Shown piece by piece: positions 1-12,755 of a stretch of 41,159 nt of DNA. The notes beneath the pieces were generated by a model. It was not told the origin of the DNA. It did no database searches and saw nothing but the letters and a program-made list of their open reading frames with translations. The stretch is taken from the NCBI GenBank assembly GCA_002633005.1, contig NMRA01001011.1, positions 13,990-55,148 on the forward strand, read 5' to 3'. Made by a program: the position numbers and the translations under genes. Origin of the DNA: Phoronis australis (lineage: Eukaryota > Phoronida > Phoronidae). Every line of letters starts with the position of its first letter. Position 1 is the first letter of the stretch.

Positions 1-460
1 AAAACAGCCAAAACTGCTTAAAACAGCCAAAACTCGTTCAAAAACGGCCACAACTGCTTGAAACAGCCAAAGCTCATTAAAAACAGCCAAAGCTCGTTAA
101 AAACAGCCAAAACTCGTTAAAAACAGCCAAAACTCGTTAAAAACAGCCAAAACTCGTTAAAAACAGCCAAAACTCGTTAAAACCAGCCAAAACTCGTTAA
201 AACCAGCCAAAACTCGTTAAAACCAGCCAAAACTCGTTAAAACCAGCCAAAACCCTTTAAAAACAGCCAAAACTGCTTGAAACAACCAAAACTTGTTAAA
301 AACAGCCTAAACTGCTTGAAACAACCAAAACTCGTTAAAAACAGCCAAAACTGCTTAAAACAGCCAAAACACGTTCAAAACTGTACGTTTTTAGCAGTTT
401 TGGCTGTTTTGAAGGTGTTTTGGCTTTTTTCAACGATTTTTGGCTGTTTTTAGCACTTTT
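1..460. repeat. 20-bp minisatellite
   Basis: Tandem array with an exact 20-bp period, best between 101 and 260, where unit AAACAGCCAAAACTCGTTAA repeats with almost no change. Flanking units vary (CTGCTT for CTCGTT, CCAGCC for CAGCC). After about 380 it decays into a T-rich stretch (TTTTGGCTGTTTT) that looks like the same unit on the opposite strand, so the right edge may hold an inverted segment. No gene is visible. Confidence 0.9.
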
Positions 461-2890
461 CCTTAGTTCCAAAGAAAAACAACAGGTGGCGCTCAATTCA
501 AGCAAGTCGTAGTGTTGAAATGCACGCACGACAGCAATGCATACAACATGCTTCTTCACCTGTTGATTAGTTTCGAAAGTAGACAATAGGTGGCGCAGAA
601 ATTTGCTACAGCTGTTCTTTAGTTCCAAAAATACACAACAGGTGGCGCTTAACTTTGCCACAATTCAAGCAAGTCGTAGTGTTGAAATACACCAACGACA
701 GCAACGCATACAGCATGCTTCTTGAGCTGTTGATTAGTTCCGAAAGTAGACAATAGGTGGCGCTCAAATTTGCTAGAGCTATTCTTTAGTTCCAAAAATA
801 GACAACAGGTGGCGCTAAAATTTGCCACAATTAAGTAACAAAACCAAGGCGTAGTGTTGAAATGCTTGCACAACTCCAATGCATACAGCATGCTTCTTCA
901 CCTGTTGATTAGTTTCGAAAGTAGACAATAGGTGGCGCAGAAATTTGCTACAGCTGTTCTTTAGTTCCAAAAATACACAACAGGTGGCGCTTAACTTTGC
1001 CACAATTCAAGCAAGTCGTAGTGTTGAAATACACCAACGACAGCAACGCATACAGCATGCTTCTTGAGCTGTTGATTAGTTCCGAAAGTAGACAATAGGT
1101 GGCGCTGAAATTTACTAGAGCTATTCTTTAGTTCCAAAAATAGACAACAGGTGGCGCTAAAATTTGCCACAATTAAGTAACAAAAGCAAGGCGTAGTGTT
1201 GAAATGCTTGCACAACTGCAATGCATACAGCATGCTTCTTGACCTGTTGATTAGTTTCGAAAGTAGACAATAGAAATTTGCAGAAATTTGCTAGAGCTGT
1301 TCTTTAGTTCCAAAAATAGACAACAGGTGGCGCTAAACTTTGCCACAATTCAAGCAAGTCGTAGTGTAGAAATGCACCCACGACAGCAACGCATACAGCA
1401 TGCTTCTTGAGCTGTTGATTAGTTTCGAAAGTAGACAACAGGTGGCACAGAAATTTGCTGGAGCTGTTCTTTAGTTCCAGAAATACACAACAGGTGGCGC
1501 TAAACTTTGCCACAATTCAAGCAAGTCGTAGTGTTGAAATGCACCCACGACAGCAACGCATACAGCATGCTTCTTGAGCTGTTGATTAGTTCCAAAAGTA
1601 GACAATTGGTGGCGCTGAAAATTGCCAGAAATCTGTAACAAAAGGAAGACTGATCGTTGAAATGAACCCACGACAGCAACGCATACAGCCTATTTCCAGG
1701 GCTGTTCTTTAGTTCCAAAAACAGACAACAGGTGTCGCTAAACTTTGCCACAATTCACTAACAAAAGCAAGGCGTACTGTTGAACTGCACCTACGACAGC
1801 AACGCGTACAGCGTGTTTCTAGAGCTCTTCTTTAGTTCCAAAAATAGACAACATGTGGCGCAGACATTTGCCACAATTCAGTAATAAAAGCAAGGCAGAG
1901 CATTGAAATGCATCCACAACAAAGTTGCATACAGCATGCTTCTTGAGCTGTTGATTAGACAATAGGTGGCGCAGAAATTTGTCACAATTCAGGAACAAGA
2001 GCAAGGCACAGCGTTGACATGCACCTACAACAGCAACACATACAGCATGCTTCTAGAGCTCTTTAGTTCCAAAAATAGACAACAGGTGGCGCTAAACTTT
2101 GCCACAATTCAGTAACAAAAGCAAGGCGTAGTGTTGAAATCATTACAAAACAGCAATACATACTGCATGTTTCTTGAGCTGTTGATTAGTTCTGAAAATA
2201 GACAACAGGTGGTGCAATTTGTCATAATTCAGTAATAAAAGCAAGGCGGAGCGTTGAAAAGCATCCACAACAATACAGCATGCTTCTTGAGCTGTTGATT
2301 AGTTCCGAAAGTAGACAATAGGTGGCGCTGAAATTTGCTAGAGCTCTTCTTTAGTTCCAAAAATAGACAACAGGTGGCGCTAAAATTTGCCACAATTCAG
2401 TAACAAAAGCAAGGCGTAGTGCTGAAATGCTTGCACAACAGCAGTGCATAGAGCATGCTTCTTGACCTGTTGATTAGTTTTGAAAGTAGACAATAGATGG
2501 CGCAGAAATTTGCTAGAGCTGTTCTTTAGTTCCAAAAATAGACAATAGGCGGCGCTAAACTTTGCCACAATTCAAGCAAGTCGTAGTGTTGAAATGCACC
2601 CACGACAGCAACGCATACAACATGTTTCTTGAGCTGTTGATTAGTTCCAAAAACAGACAATAGGTAGCGCCACAATTCAGTAACAAAAGCAAGGCGTAGC
2701 GTTGAAAATCACCCACGACAGAGCTCTTATTTAGTTCCAAAAACAGACAACAGGTGGCGCAGAACTTTGTCACAATTCAGTAACAAAAGCATGGTCTAGC
2801 GTTGAACTGCACCTACGACAGCAGCGCATACAGCGTGTTTCTAGAGCTTTTCTTTAGTTCCAAAAATAGACAACAGGTGGCCCTGAACTA
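460..2890 (+). repeat. Satellite family 1, ~168-bp monomer with 342-bp dimer
   Basis: The landmark CAGCATGCTT recurs at about 711, 886, 1053, 1228, 1396 and 1563, giving alternating spacings near 175 and 167 bp. Positions 661-1002 repeat almost exactly from 1003, a 342-bp dimeric higher-order unit. Each monomer holds two related sub-blocks ending in GACAATAGGTGGCGCTGAAATT and GACAACAGGTGGCGCTAAAC, so it is itself an internal duplication. Beyond 1680 units shorten and become irregular. The GGTGGCGC core is shared with family 2, and the part reading GTTGAAATGCACCCACGACAGCAACGCA is related to a cassette scattered through family 2 (for example near 8835 and 13050). The 60-80 residue open frames here are simple read-through. 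Confidence 0.88.
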
Positions 2891-3228
2891 AAATCTGCCA
2901 AAGAGACTAATGAAATTGCACATCGTCCGTTTGATCCGCCGGACAATTATCGTCTGTTATCTTCACATAAATTTACTTACTAAATTTAGTAATTAATGAT
3001 CCTGCAGTGGGTTTTGGAGATACAGTTATGGGTGAAGNTTCTTTAGTTCCAAAAATAGACAACAGGTGGCCCTGAACTAAAATCTGCCAAAGAGACTAAG
3101 GAAATTGCACATCGTCCGTTTGATCCGCCGGACAATTATCGTCTGTTACCTTCACATAAATTTACTTACTAAATTTAGTAATTAATGATCCTGCAGTGGG
3201 TTTTGGAGATACAGTTATGGGTGAAGAA
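2851..3228. repeat. 188-bp direct duplication around a single N
   Basis: Positions 2851-3038 and 3040-3228 are near-identical direct copies separated by one N at 3039. They cover the transition from family 1 to family 2. The few differences (for example TAATGAAATT against TAAGGAAATT) look allelic. The most economical reading is two contig ends representing the two haplotypes, joined without merging. Confidence 0.8.
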
Positions 3229-6200
3229 CAAAACAAAACAAAACTACCACTAGGAGGCGCCACAATAGTCAGTCACAATCAAACGTCCTCTTCACACTGA
3301 AAACATATAGGCCAATTTGCAAAACCATACTCAGAATGACTTGGTTGATCGAGGGGTGGATGCCAAAAACAAGATTTGAAAACAGCAAAATTGGCCACCA
3401 GGTGGTGCAAAATACCTCGATTTCATTGAAAAACAGGATGATAGCGTCATCTCACCAATTGATGCCTATATTCTATGAAAATCTGTTGATATGCAACCAC
3501 ATATAAATATGTGGGCGTATAAAAATGACCACTAGGTGGTGCAAAATGCCTCGAACCCATCCTAAAACGGGAGGAGAGTATCATCTAAATAATACATGCC
3601 TATCAATGAAGTTTTATGAAAATCGGTTCAGCACCTTTGAAAATAAACTATGATTGACAATAGGAGGCGCCTTAGTAGTCAAATTAGTCATCGTCAACCG
3701 TCCTATTGACAACCTAAGCCCAATTTTCAAAAATCAATTAGAATAGTTTGGTTGATAGAGAGGCAGAGAGCAAAAATGGCCACTAGGTGGGGCAACATAT
3801 CTCATCCATCCGAAAATAAGAAGACAGCATCATCTCACCGATGGAGGCCTATATTTCAAATGTTACGAAAATCCCTTGAGGGCCTTTGAATATAATGCAT
3901 GTAAAAAACTGAAGTTGATACTAGGGTCACATCAGTAGTCAGATCCGTCCAAAAGTTGTCGTATGTTGTTAACTTTATAACAATGCACTTGCTAAATTTA
4001 GTGAAGATCCTGCAAGTGGATTAGGAGATATAACCATGAGTGTAAAAAACGAACCTGCCACCAAGGAAAAATCATCATGAAAAGCCTTCTTCATAGTAAG
4101 AGTATATACGTCAATTTTCAAAATCATCCTTAGATAGAGGGTGAACTCAAAACAGCAAAATGACCACTAAGTCTGCGCAAAATACCTCGATTCCATCCGA
4201 AAACGGGATGATAGGGTCATCTCACTAATAGATGCCTATATTCCAAATTTTATGAAAATCTGTTCAGAACTTTGATGACACAGAGGTAAATATAAAAAAT
4301 TAAAATTGCCACTAGGGGGCACACCGACAGACAGATCTATCGAAGTCGTGTTGTCAACATCATATGAATATACTCGCTAAATTTAGTACAGATCCTGCAA
4401 ATGATTTAGGAGATATACCGGTAGGCATGACCACAAACAAAACGTAACTGCCACTAGAGGGCAAAACAGAACTTAGTCATTGAAAAATCATCATGAACCA
4501 TCCTCTTCATAGTAAGAGCATATATGCCAATTTTCAAAATCATCCTAAGAGTACTTTGGTTGATAGAAGGTGAATTCAAAAACAGCAAAAATGGATACTA
4601 AGTGGCACAAAATACCTTGATTCCATCCAAAAACGGGACGCTATCGTCTATATTCCAAATTTTATGAATCTCTTAAGGAGCTTTGAAGACACAGAGGTAA
4701 ATATGAAAAATTAAAATTGCCACAAGGGGTCACTCCGGCAGTCAGATCAGTCCAAAAGTCATGGTCATCTGTTGTCAACATCATATGAATATACTTGCAA
4801 AATTTAGTACAGATCCTGTAAATGGTTTAGGATACAAAGACATGAGCGCAATAAAAAACAAAACTGTCAATAGGAGGCCCAAAGTAGTCAAAGATATCGG
4901 AAAATCACGAGCCGTCTTCTTCAGAGTAGAAACATACTGTCAATAGGAGGCCCAAAGTAGTCAAAGATATCGGAAAATCATCACGAGCCGTCTTCTTCAG
5001 AGTAGAAACATACATGCCAATTTTCACAATCATCCTTAGAGTCGTTGATAGAAGAGTGGACACCAAAGAACAGACTCGAAACGCACAGTGTCGAATTGCA
5101 GCCACGAATACAACGCAAACCATGAGCTTCTAGAGTAGTTTATTTCTATCATAAAAATGGCCACTAGGTGGGCCAAAACATCCAATCCATCTAAAAACAG
5201 AACATGCCATTGCTTCTTTAATAGAGAGATATTTACCTAATTTCATAAGAATCTGTCAAGGAACTTCAGAGAAACAAAGGAAAATTGCTACAAGGGGGCG
5301 AAGCGTCCACTGAAAGTTGTCGTCTATTGTTAACTTCATATGAATACACTTACTAGTTCAATAAAGATCCTGCAGCGGGTTTAGAAGTTACACCTATTGG
5401 CGTAAAAAAACTACCAATAGGAGGCGCTACGATATTCAAAGTTGTCATCATCAACTGTCCTCTCATCACACTGAGAACATAAACGCCAATTTTCAAAATC
5501 ATCCTTAGAATGGTTTGGTTGATGGGGAGGTGGGCACTAAAAACAGACTCGAAAACAGTAGAAATGGCCACTAGGTGGTGCAACATATCTCATCCATCCG
5601 AAAATAAGAAGACCGCATCATCTCACCGATGGAGGCCTATATTTCAAATGTTATGAAAATCCCTTGAGGGCCTTTGAATATAATGAATGTAAAAAACTAA
5701 AGTTGATACTAGGGTCACACCAGTAGTCAGATCCGTCCAAAAGTTGTCGTATGTTGTTAACTTTATAACAATGCACTTGCTAAATTTAGTGAAGATCCTG
5801 CAAGTGGATTAGGAGATATAACCATGAGTGTAAAAAAACGAACCTGCCACCAGGGGGTACAACAGAAGTCAAAGTCGTTGAAAAATCATCATGAAAAGCC
5901 ATCTTCATAGTAAGAGTATATACGTCAATTTTCAAAATCATCCCTAGATAGAGGGTGAACTCAAAACAGCAAAATGACCACTAAGGTGGCGCAAAATACC
6001 TCGATTCCATCCGAAAACGGGATGATAGGGTCATCTCACTAATAGATGCCTATATTCCAAATTTTATGAAAATCTGTTCAGAACTTTGATGACACAGAGG
6101 TAAATATAAAAAATTAAAATTGCCACTAGGGGGCACACCGATAGACAGATCTATCGAAGTCGTGTTGTCAACATCATATGAATATACTCGCTAAATTTAG

Positions 6201-7499
6201 TACAGATCCTGCAAATGATTTAGGAGATATACCGGTAGGCATGACCACAAACAAAACGTAACTGCCACTAGAGGGCACAACAGAAGTTAGTCATTGAAAA
6301 ATCATCATGAACCGTCCTCTTCATAGTAAGAGCATATACGCCAATTTTCAAAATCATCCTAAGAATACTTTGGTTGATAGAAGGTGAACTCAAAAACAGC
6401 AAAATGGACACTAAGTGGCACAAAATACCTTGATTCCATCCAAAAACGGGACGCTATCATCTATATTCCAAATTTTATCAATCTCTTAAGGAGCTTTGAA
6501 GACACAGAGGTAAATATGAAAAATTAAAATTGCCACAAGGGGTCACTCCGGCAGTCAGATCCGTCCAAAAGTCGTGGTCATCTGTTGTCAACATCATATG
6601 AATATACTTGCAAAATTTAGTACAGATCCTGTAAATGGTTTAGGATACAAAGACATGAGCGCAATAAAAAACAAAACTGTCAATAGGAGGCCCAAAGTAG
6701 TCAAAGATATCGGAAAATCATCACGAGCCGTCTTCTTCAGAGTAGAAACATACATGCCAATTTTCACAATCATCCTTAGAGTCGTTTGGTTGATAGAGGA
6801 GTGGACACCAAAGAACAGACTCGAAAACAGTAACAAGAGCAACGCACAGTGTCGAATTGCAGCCACGAATGCAACGCAAACCAAGTGCTTCTAGAGTTGT
6901 TTATTTCTATCACAAAAATGGCCACTAGGTGGGCCAAAACATCCAATCCATCTAAAAACAGAACAAACCATCGCTTCTTTAATAGAGAGCTATTTACCTA
7001 ATTTCATAAGAATCTGTCAAGGAACTTCAGAGAAACAAAGGAAAATTGCTACAAGGGGGCAAAGCGCGTCCACTGAAAGTTGTCGTCTATAGTTAACTTC
7101 ATATGAATACACTTACTAGTTCAATAAAGATCATGCAGCGGGTTTAGAAGTTACACCTATTGGCGTAAAAAAATTACCACTAGGAGGCGCTACGATATTC
7201 AAAGTTGTCATCATCAACTGTCCTCTCATCACACTGAGAACATAAACGCCAATTTTCAAAATCATCCTTAGAATGGTTTGGTTGATGGGGAGATGGACAC
7301 TAAAAACAGACTCGAAAACAGTAGAAATGGCCACTAGGTGGCGCAAAATATGCCGAATCCATCTGAAAATGGTAAGATAGCGTGATCTCAACAATAGATA
7401 TCTATATTCCAAATTTAATGTAAATCTGTAGAGGACATTGGTAGTCAGATCCACGCGAAAGTAAAAACTTGCTAAGTTTAGTAGATATCCGGCTTAGGA
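3229..7499 (+). repeat. Satellite family 2, CTCF-like-box array, segment 1
   Basis: Degenerate monomers spaced mostly 130-150 bp, each led by a plus-strand box related to CCACTAGGNGGCGC. Between boxes, every monomer follows one plan: a GATCCRTCCGAAA-like block, a block around CATCATATAAATA or CTCACTAATAGATGCC, an AAATTTTATGAAAATCC-like block, then AGATACAGAGGTAAACGTAAAAA leading to the next box. Positions 3776-5570 (about 12 monomers) recur as 5571-7330, a ~1.8-kb block. An exact C-class box lies at 7329-7347; exact A-class boxes lie at 4308-4325 and 6122-6139. Positions 4864-4936 are tandemly duplicated as 4937-5012 in one block only. No gene is supported. Confidence 0.9.
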
Positions 7500-8492
7500 C
7501 AGTGGTGGATCTAGGATATCACAAGGGGGGGCCCAACATTTTGTCCGGCTGGAAGCATTTGCGCAAACTGAACCACGATTGTTGATGCGCATAGCACCGA
7601 ATGGGGGGAGGTCGGGAGGGGGGTTTGCCCCCTTCCCGCCCAGGAAATTTTTCTGTTTTTACCTCTAAAAATCAAGCATTTTCCTTGATTCCTGAAGTAT
7701 TATTCAAGAAAAAAAAAAACAGAGAACGTGTCAAACAGGAAAACTGAACGTACCAAAGACTTGAACTCACGACTTAGCAATTAGAGAGCGCGTGCGTTAC
7801 CACTACACCACTACGATTTAACTAGTAATCTCATACTAAAAGACCTACTTGTTTATGGTCCACAGCGTTTGCGCGCGAAACCTACTTCATTTCGTAATGC
7901 TTGTTACACGTTTTATATTTTGTGCCATGAATTCTTAACAAATTTGTCGTATTTAAAATAGTCTTCAAATGCCCAAAAGACCAAATCCGTTTTTCGTGTT
8001 GGCATTGCTTTGGAAATCGTATAAGTTAAGGTTTGACAAAGAGAGTATTGCGAGTTTCTGAGTGATTCACTAAGGCTTCGATTAAAATTCACATCTTAAC
8101 AGCAGCTTCTGTTTTTTCATCGTCACTCAGGTTCCATTCTCTTTAAAAAATGAAGTAAATTTTCTTCATTGCACAGTGGAGCAGACGACGCAAACGGAGT
8201 CGTAGTGCGCAGCGACACTGCCGGTCGCCTGGGATATCGCGGGAGAGCCTATACTTAGCCATAGTTCCGTTACGAATGCGCCGTGTTCCGAATTTAACAC
8301 TTGAAATTGGGTTTGAGCCCCCCCCCCCAACACTAAAACTGCACACATTTAAATCTTTTTTCATCCGTATAATTTTAATTACCGGGTTTAATTAATAAAC
8401 TCACTATTTCCCTACGCTCTTACTGTTTTATTTTTTTTGCGGCAGCCAAGGGGGGGCCCGGGCCCCCTGGGCCCCCCCTAAATCCGCCTATG
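7500..8492. mobile_element. hAT-like non-autonomous DNA transposon, 993 bp
   Basis: The left end CAGTGGTGGATCTAGG and the right end, read on the minus strand as CATAGGCGGATTTAGGGGGG, form imperfect terminal inverted repeats. Flanking TAGGA at 7495-7499 and 8493-8497 is a 5-bp target duplication. The homologous uninterrupted satellite near 12700 (CTTAGGACATACTGC) serves as an empty site. The ends are followed by G-rich and C-rich tracts, with an 11-C run near 8318. The interior has no credible transposase frame; it does contain a pol III-like segment. CAGTGGCGGAT termini are typical of hAT elements. The 5-bp duplication suggests a 5-bp-TSD hAT group, but this is inference. Confidence 0.8.
7745..7816 (-). 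repeat. tRNA-derived SINE-like segment with pol III A and B boxes
   Basis: On the minus strand 7810-7800 reads TGGTGTAGTGG, a full match to the pol III A-box pattern TRGYNNARYGG. 7766-7758 reads GTTCAAGTC, a full match to the B-box pattern GWTCRANNC. The D-stem GTGT/ACGC can pair. The T-stem and acceptor stem pair poorly, so this is not a functional tRNA but a tRNA pseudogene or SINE head carried inside the hAT-like element. Confidence 0.55.
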
Positions 8493-9277
8493 TAGGACAT
8501 ACCGCTATGGGCGCAAAAACCAAAACTGCCATTAGGAGGCGCCACAGTGGTAGAAGTTGCCACAAAATCATCGCGAGCCATTCCCTTCATAGTGAAAACA
8601 TTCATGCATATTTTCACGATCATCCTTAGAATAGTTTGGTTGATAGAAGGGTGGACACCAAAAAACATACTCGAAAACAGTAAAAATGGCCACTAAGTGG
8701 TGCAAACTACATCGAATCCATCCGAAAACGAGAGACATTCGTTGTCTCACTAATAGATACCCGTATACCAAATTATGTAAAAACACATTCAGGACCTCCG
8801 AAGATGCAGAGGTGAGCGTAAAAAACTACAAGAGCAACGCGGAGCGTTGAAATGCGCCCACGAATGCATCGCAAATGGTTTGCTTTTAGGGTTATTCGTA
8901 TCATAAAAATGGCCACTAGATGGCGCAAAAACGTACACTCCATCCATAAACGGGATCATGCCATATTTCATAAAATCTGCCAAGTAACTTCAGAGAAACG
9001 AAGGAAAACAGAACAAAATGAAATTGCCACTTGTAGGCACAGCGTCCGTTTGATCCGCGTGACAGACATCGTCTGTTATCTTCACATAAATTCACTTACT
9101 AAATTTAATAATGATCCAAACGTCCTCTTCACACTGAAAACATGTAGGCCAATATTCAAAACCATCCCAAGAATGATTTGGTTGATGGAGGAGTGGACGC
9201 CAAAAACAAGATTTGAAAACAGCAAAAATGGCCACCAGGTGGTGCAAAATAGCTCGATTCCATACAAAAACAGGACG

Positions 9278-10825
9278 ATAGCGTCATCTCACCAATAGAT
9301 GCCTATATTCAAGTATTCAAAATTTTATGAAAATCTGATGAGGACCTTTGAAGATACTGACTGGTGAACATAAAAAACTAAAATTGACATTAGAGGGCAC
9401 ACTAAAAGATAGATCGGTTTTAAAGTCGTCATCGTCCATTGTCAACATCATATAAATACACTTGCTAATTTAAGTCAAGATCCTGCATATGGTTTACGAG
9501 ATACGGCGATGAGCGCAAAAAACAAAACTGCCACTAGGAGCCGCCAGAGTAGTCGAACTCGTAAAATCATCGTCAACCATCCACTTTATAGTAGAAACAT
9601 ACATGCCAATTTTTGACAATTTTCCTGAAAGCGGTTTGGTTTATAGACGAGTGAACGACAAAAAAACATACTTGAAAACAGTAAAAGTGGCCACTAGGTG
9701 ACACAAACTAGTTCGAATCCATCTGGAAACTGAGAGATAGCGTCGCCTCATTAGCAGATGTCTTTATATAAATATGTGGGCGCACAAAAATTGCCACAAG
9801 GGGACATACCCGTAGTCTGAGAGGTACAAAATTTGTCGTTATCTGTCGTCAGCTTAATAGGAACACATCTGCCAAATCTCATCAAGATTCTGCCATAGGT
9901 TTAGGAGGTACAGCTGCGGACACCGGACACCGGGACAGAGATGACAGCAACATGCAACCACATATAAATATCTCGGTGCATAAAAATGACCACTAGGTGG
10001 GGAAACATATCTAATCCATCCGAAAATAAGAAGACAGCATCATCTCACCGANATAGCGTCATCTCACCAATAGATGCCTATATTCAAGTATTCAAAATTT
10101 TATGAAAATCTGATGAGGACCTTTGAAGTTACAGACTGGTGAACATAAAAAACTAAAATTGACATTAGGGGGCACACTAAAAGTTATATCTATTTTAAAG
10201 TCGTCATTGTCCATTGTCAACATCATATAAATACACATGCTAATTTAAGTCAAGATCCTGCATATGGTTTATGAGATACGGCGATGAGCGCAAAAAACAA
10301 AACTGCCACTAGGAGCCGCCAGAGTAGTCGAACTCGTAAAATCATCGTCAGCCATCCACTTTATAGTAGAAACATACATGCCAATTTTTGACAATTCTCC
10401 TGAAAGCGGTTTGGTTCATAGACGAGTGAACGACAAAAAACCATACTTGAAAACAGTAAAATTGGCCACTAGGTGACACAAACTAGGTCGAATCCATCTG
10501 AAAACTGAGAGACAGCGTCGCCTCATTAGCAGATGCCTGTATATAAATATGTGGGCGCATAAAAATTGCCACAAGGGGACATACCCGTAGTCTGAGAGGT
10601 ACAAAATTTGTCGTTATCTGTCGTCAGCTTAATAGGAACACATCTGCCAAATCTCATCAAGATTCTGCCAGAGGTTTAGGAGGTACAGCTGCGGACACCG
10701 GACGCCGGGACAGAGATGACAGCAACATGCAACCACATATAAATATCTGGGCACATAAAAATGACCACTAGGTGGGGAAACATATCTAATCCATCCGAAA
10801 ATAAGAAGACAGCATCATCTCACCG
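9278..10825. repeat. ~773-bp direct duplication around a single N
   Basis: Positions 9278-10050 recur as 10053-10825 with only scattered substitutions, and the join carries one N at 10052. The repeated stretch begins ATAGCGTCATCTCACC and ends AAGACAGCATCATCTCACCGA in both copies. As at 3039, 39666 and 40281, this pattern points to two haplotype contigs placed in series. The satellite length here may be inflated by this amount. Confidence 0.75.
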
Positions 10826-12737
10826 ATGTAGGCCTATATTTCAAATGTTATGAAAATCCCTTGAGGGCCTTTGAATATAATGAATGTAAAAAACTAAAGT
10901 TGATACTAGGGTCACACCAGTAGTCAGATCCGTCCAAAAGTTGTCGTATGTTGTCAACTTTATAACAATGCACTTGCTAAATTTAGTGAAGATCCTGCAA
11001 GTGGATTAGGAGATATAACCATGAGTGTAAAAAACGAACCTGCCACCAGGGGGTACAACAGAAGTCAAAGTCGTTGAAAAATCATCATGAAAAGCCTTCT
11101 TCATAGTAAGAGTACATACGTCAATTTTCAAAATCATCCTTAGATAGAGGGTGAACTCAAAACAGCAAAATGACAACTAAGGTGGCGCAAAATACCTCGA
11201 TTCCATCCGAAAACGGGATGATAGGGTCATCTCACTAATAGATGCCTATATTCCAAATTTTATGAAAATCTGTTCAGAACTTTGATGACACAGAGGTAAA
11301 TATAAAAAATTAAAATTGCCACTAGGGGGCACACCGATAGACAGATCTATCGAAGTTGTGTTGTCAACATCATATGAATATACTCGCTAAATTTAGTAGA
11401 GATCCTGCAAATGATTTAGGAGATATACCGGTAGGCATGACCACAAACAAAACGTAACTGCCACTAGAGGGCACAAAAGAAGTTAGTCATCGAAAAATCA
11501 TCATGAACCGTCCTCTTCATAGTAAAAACATATATGCAAATTTTCAAAATCATCCTAAGAATACTTTGCTTGATAGAAGGTGAACTCAAAAACAGCAAAA
11601 TGGACACTAAGTGGCACAAAATACCTTGATTCCATCCAAAAACGGGACGCTATCATCTATATTCCAAATTTTATAAATCTCTTAAGAAGCTTTGAAGACA
11701 CAGAGGTTAATATGAAAAATTAAAATTGCCACAAGGGGTCACTCTGGCAGTCAGATCCGTCCAAAAGTCGTGGTCATCTGTTGTCAACATCATATGAATA
11801 TACTTGCAAAATTTAGTACAGATCCTGTAAATGGTTTAGGATACAAAGACATAAGCGCAATAAAAAACAAAACTGTCAATAGGAGGCTCAAAGTAGTCAA
11901 AGATATCGGAAAATCATCACGAGCCGTCTTCTTCAGAGTAGAAACATACATGCCAATTTTCACAATCATCCTTAGAGTCGTTGATAGAGGAGTGGACACC
12001 AAAGAACAGACTCGAAAACAGTAACAAAAGCAATGCACAGTGTCGAATTGCACCCACGACTGCAACGCAAACCATGTGCTTCTAGAGTTGTTTATTTCTA
12101 TCATAAAAATGGCCACTAGATGGGCCAAAACGTCCAATCCATCTAGAAACAGAACATACCATCGCTTCTTTAATAGAGAGCTATTTACCAAATTTCATAA
12201 GAATCTGTCAAGGAACTTCAGAGAAAGAAAGGAAAATTGCTACAAGGGGGCAAAGCGTCCACTGAAAGTTGTCGTCTATTGTTAACTTCATATGAATACG
12301 CTTACTAGTTCAATAAAGATCCTTCCGCGGGTTTAGAATTTACACCTATTGGCGTAAAAAAAAATACCACTAGGAGGCGCTACGATATTCAAAGTTGTCA
12401 TCATCAAGTGTCCTTCCATCACACTGAGAACATAAACGCCAATTTTCAAAATCATCCTTAGAATGGTTTGGTTGATGGGGAGGTGGACACTAAAAACAGA
12501 CTTGAAAACAGTAGAAATGGCCACTAGGTGGCGCAAAATACGCCGAATCCATCCGAAAATGGTAAGATAGCGTGATCTCAACAATAGATGTCTATATCCC
12601 AAATTTAATGAAAATCTGTACAGGACAATGTTAGTCAGATCCACGCGAAAGTTAACATCATGTAAAAACTTGCTAGGTTTAGTAAATATCCTGCAAACGA
12701 CTTAGGACATACTGCTATGGGCGCAAAAAACAAAACT

Positions 12738-12755
12738 GCCACTAGGAGGCGCCAC
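12738..12755 (+). promoter_or_regulatory. B-class CTCF-like box
   Basis: GCCACTAGGAGGCGCC plus AC. It agrees with the CTCF core CCASYAGRKGGCRS at all positions except A at the K position. The same 18-mer occurs at 18090-18107. It contains the palindrome GGCGCC. Binding is inferred from motif similarity only. Confidence 0.45.

Noticed and set aside
1-2890. CRISPR-like array of short repeats
   Set aside because: The 20-bp units have no spacers and family 1 has no unique spacers; the surroundings are eukaryotic and no cas-like gene exists.
7745-7816. Functional tRNA gene
   Set aside because: A and B boxes are good but the T-stem and acceptor stem do not pair properly.
8852-9298. 148-codon open frame, with a related 145-codon frame at 13054-13491
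   Set aside because: They lie in equivalent positions of duplicated satellite blocks, pass straight through boxes, lack a recognisable domain, and owe similarity to DNA-level block duplication. A ~443-bp trimer leaves frames easily open.
11790-12191. Minus-strand frames with recurring APPSGSF, INQTTLRM and similar peptides (also 7131-7454, 12333-12644, 25052-25393)
   Set aside because: The recurring peptides are reverse-strand translations of the box and of fixed monomer blocks, not a protein repeat family.
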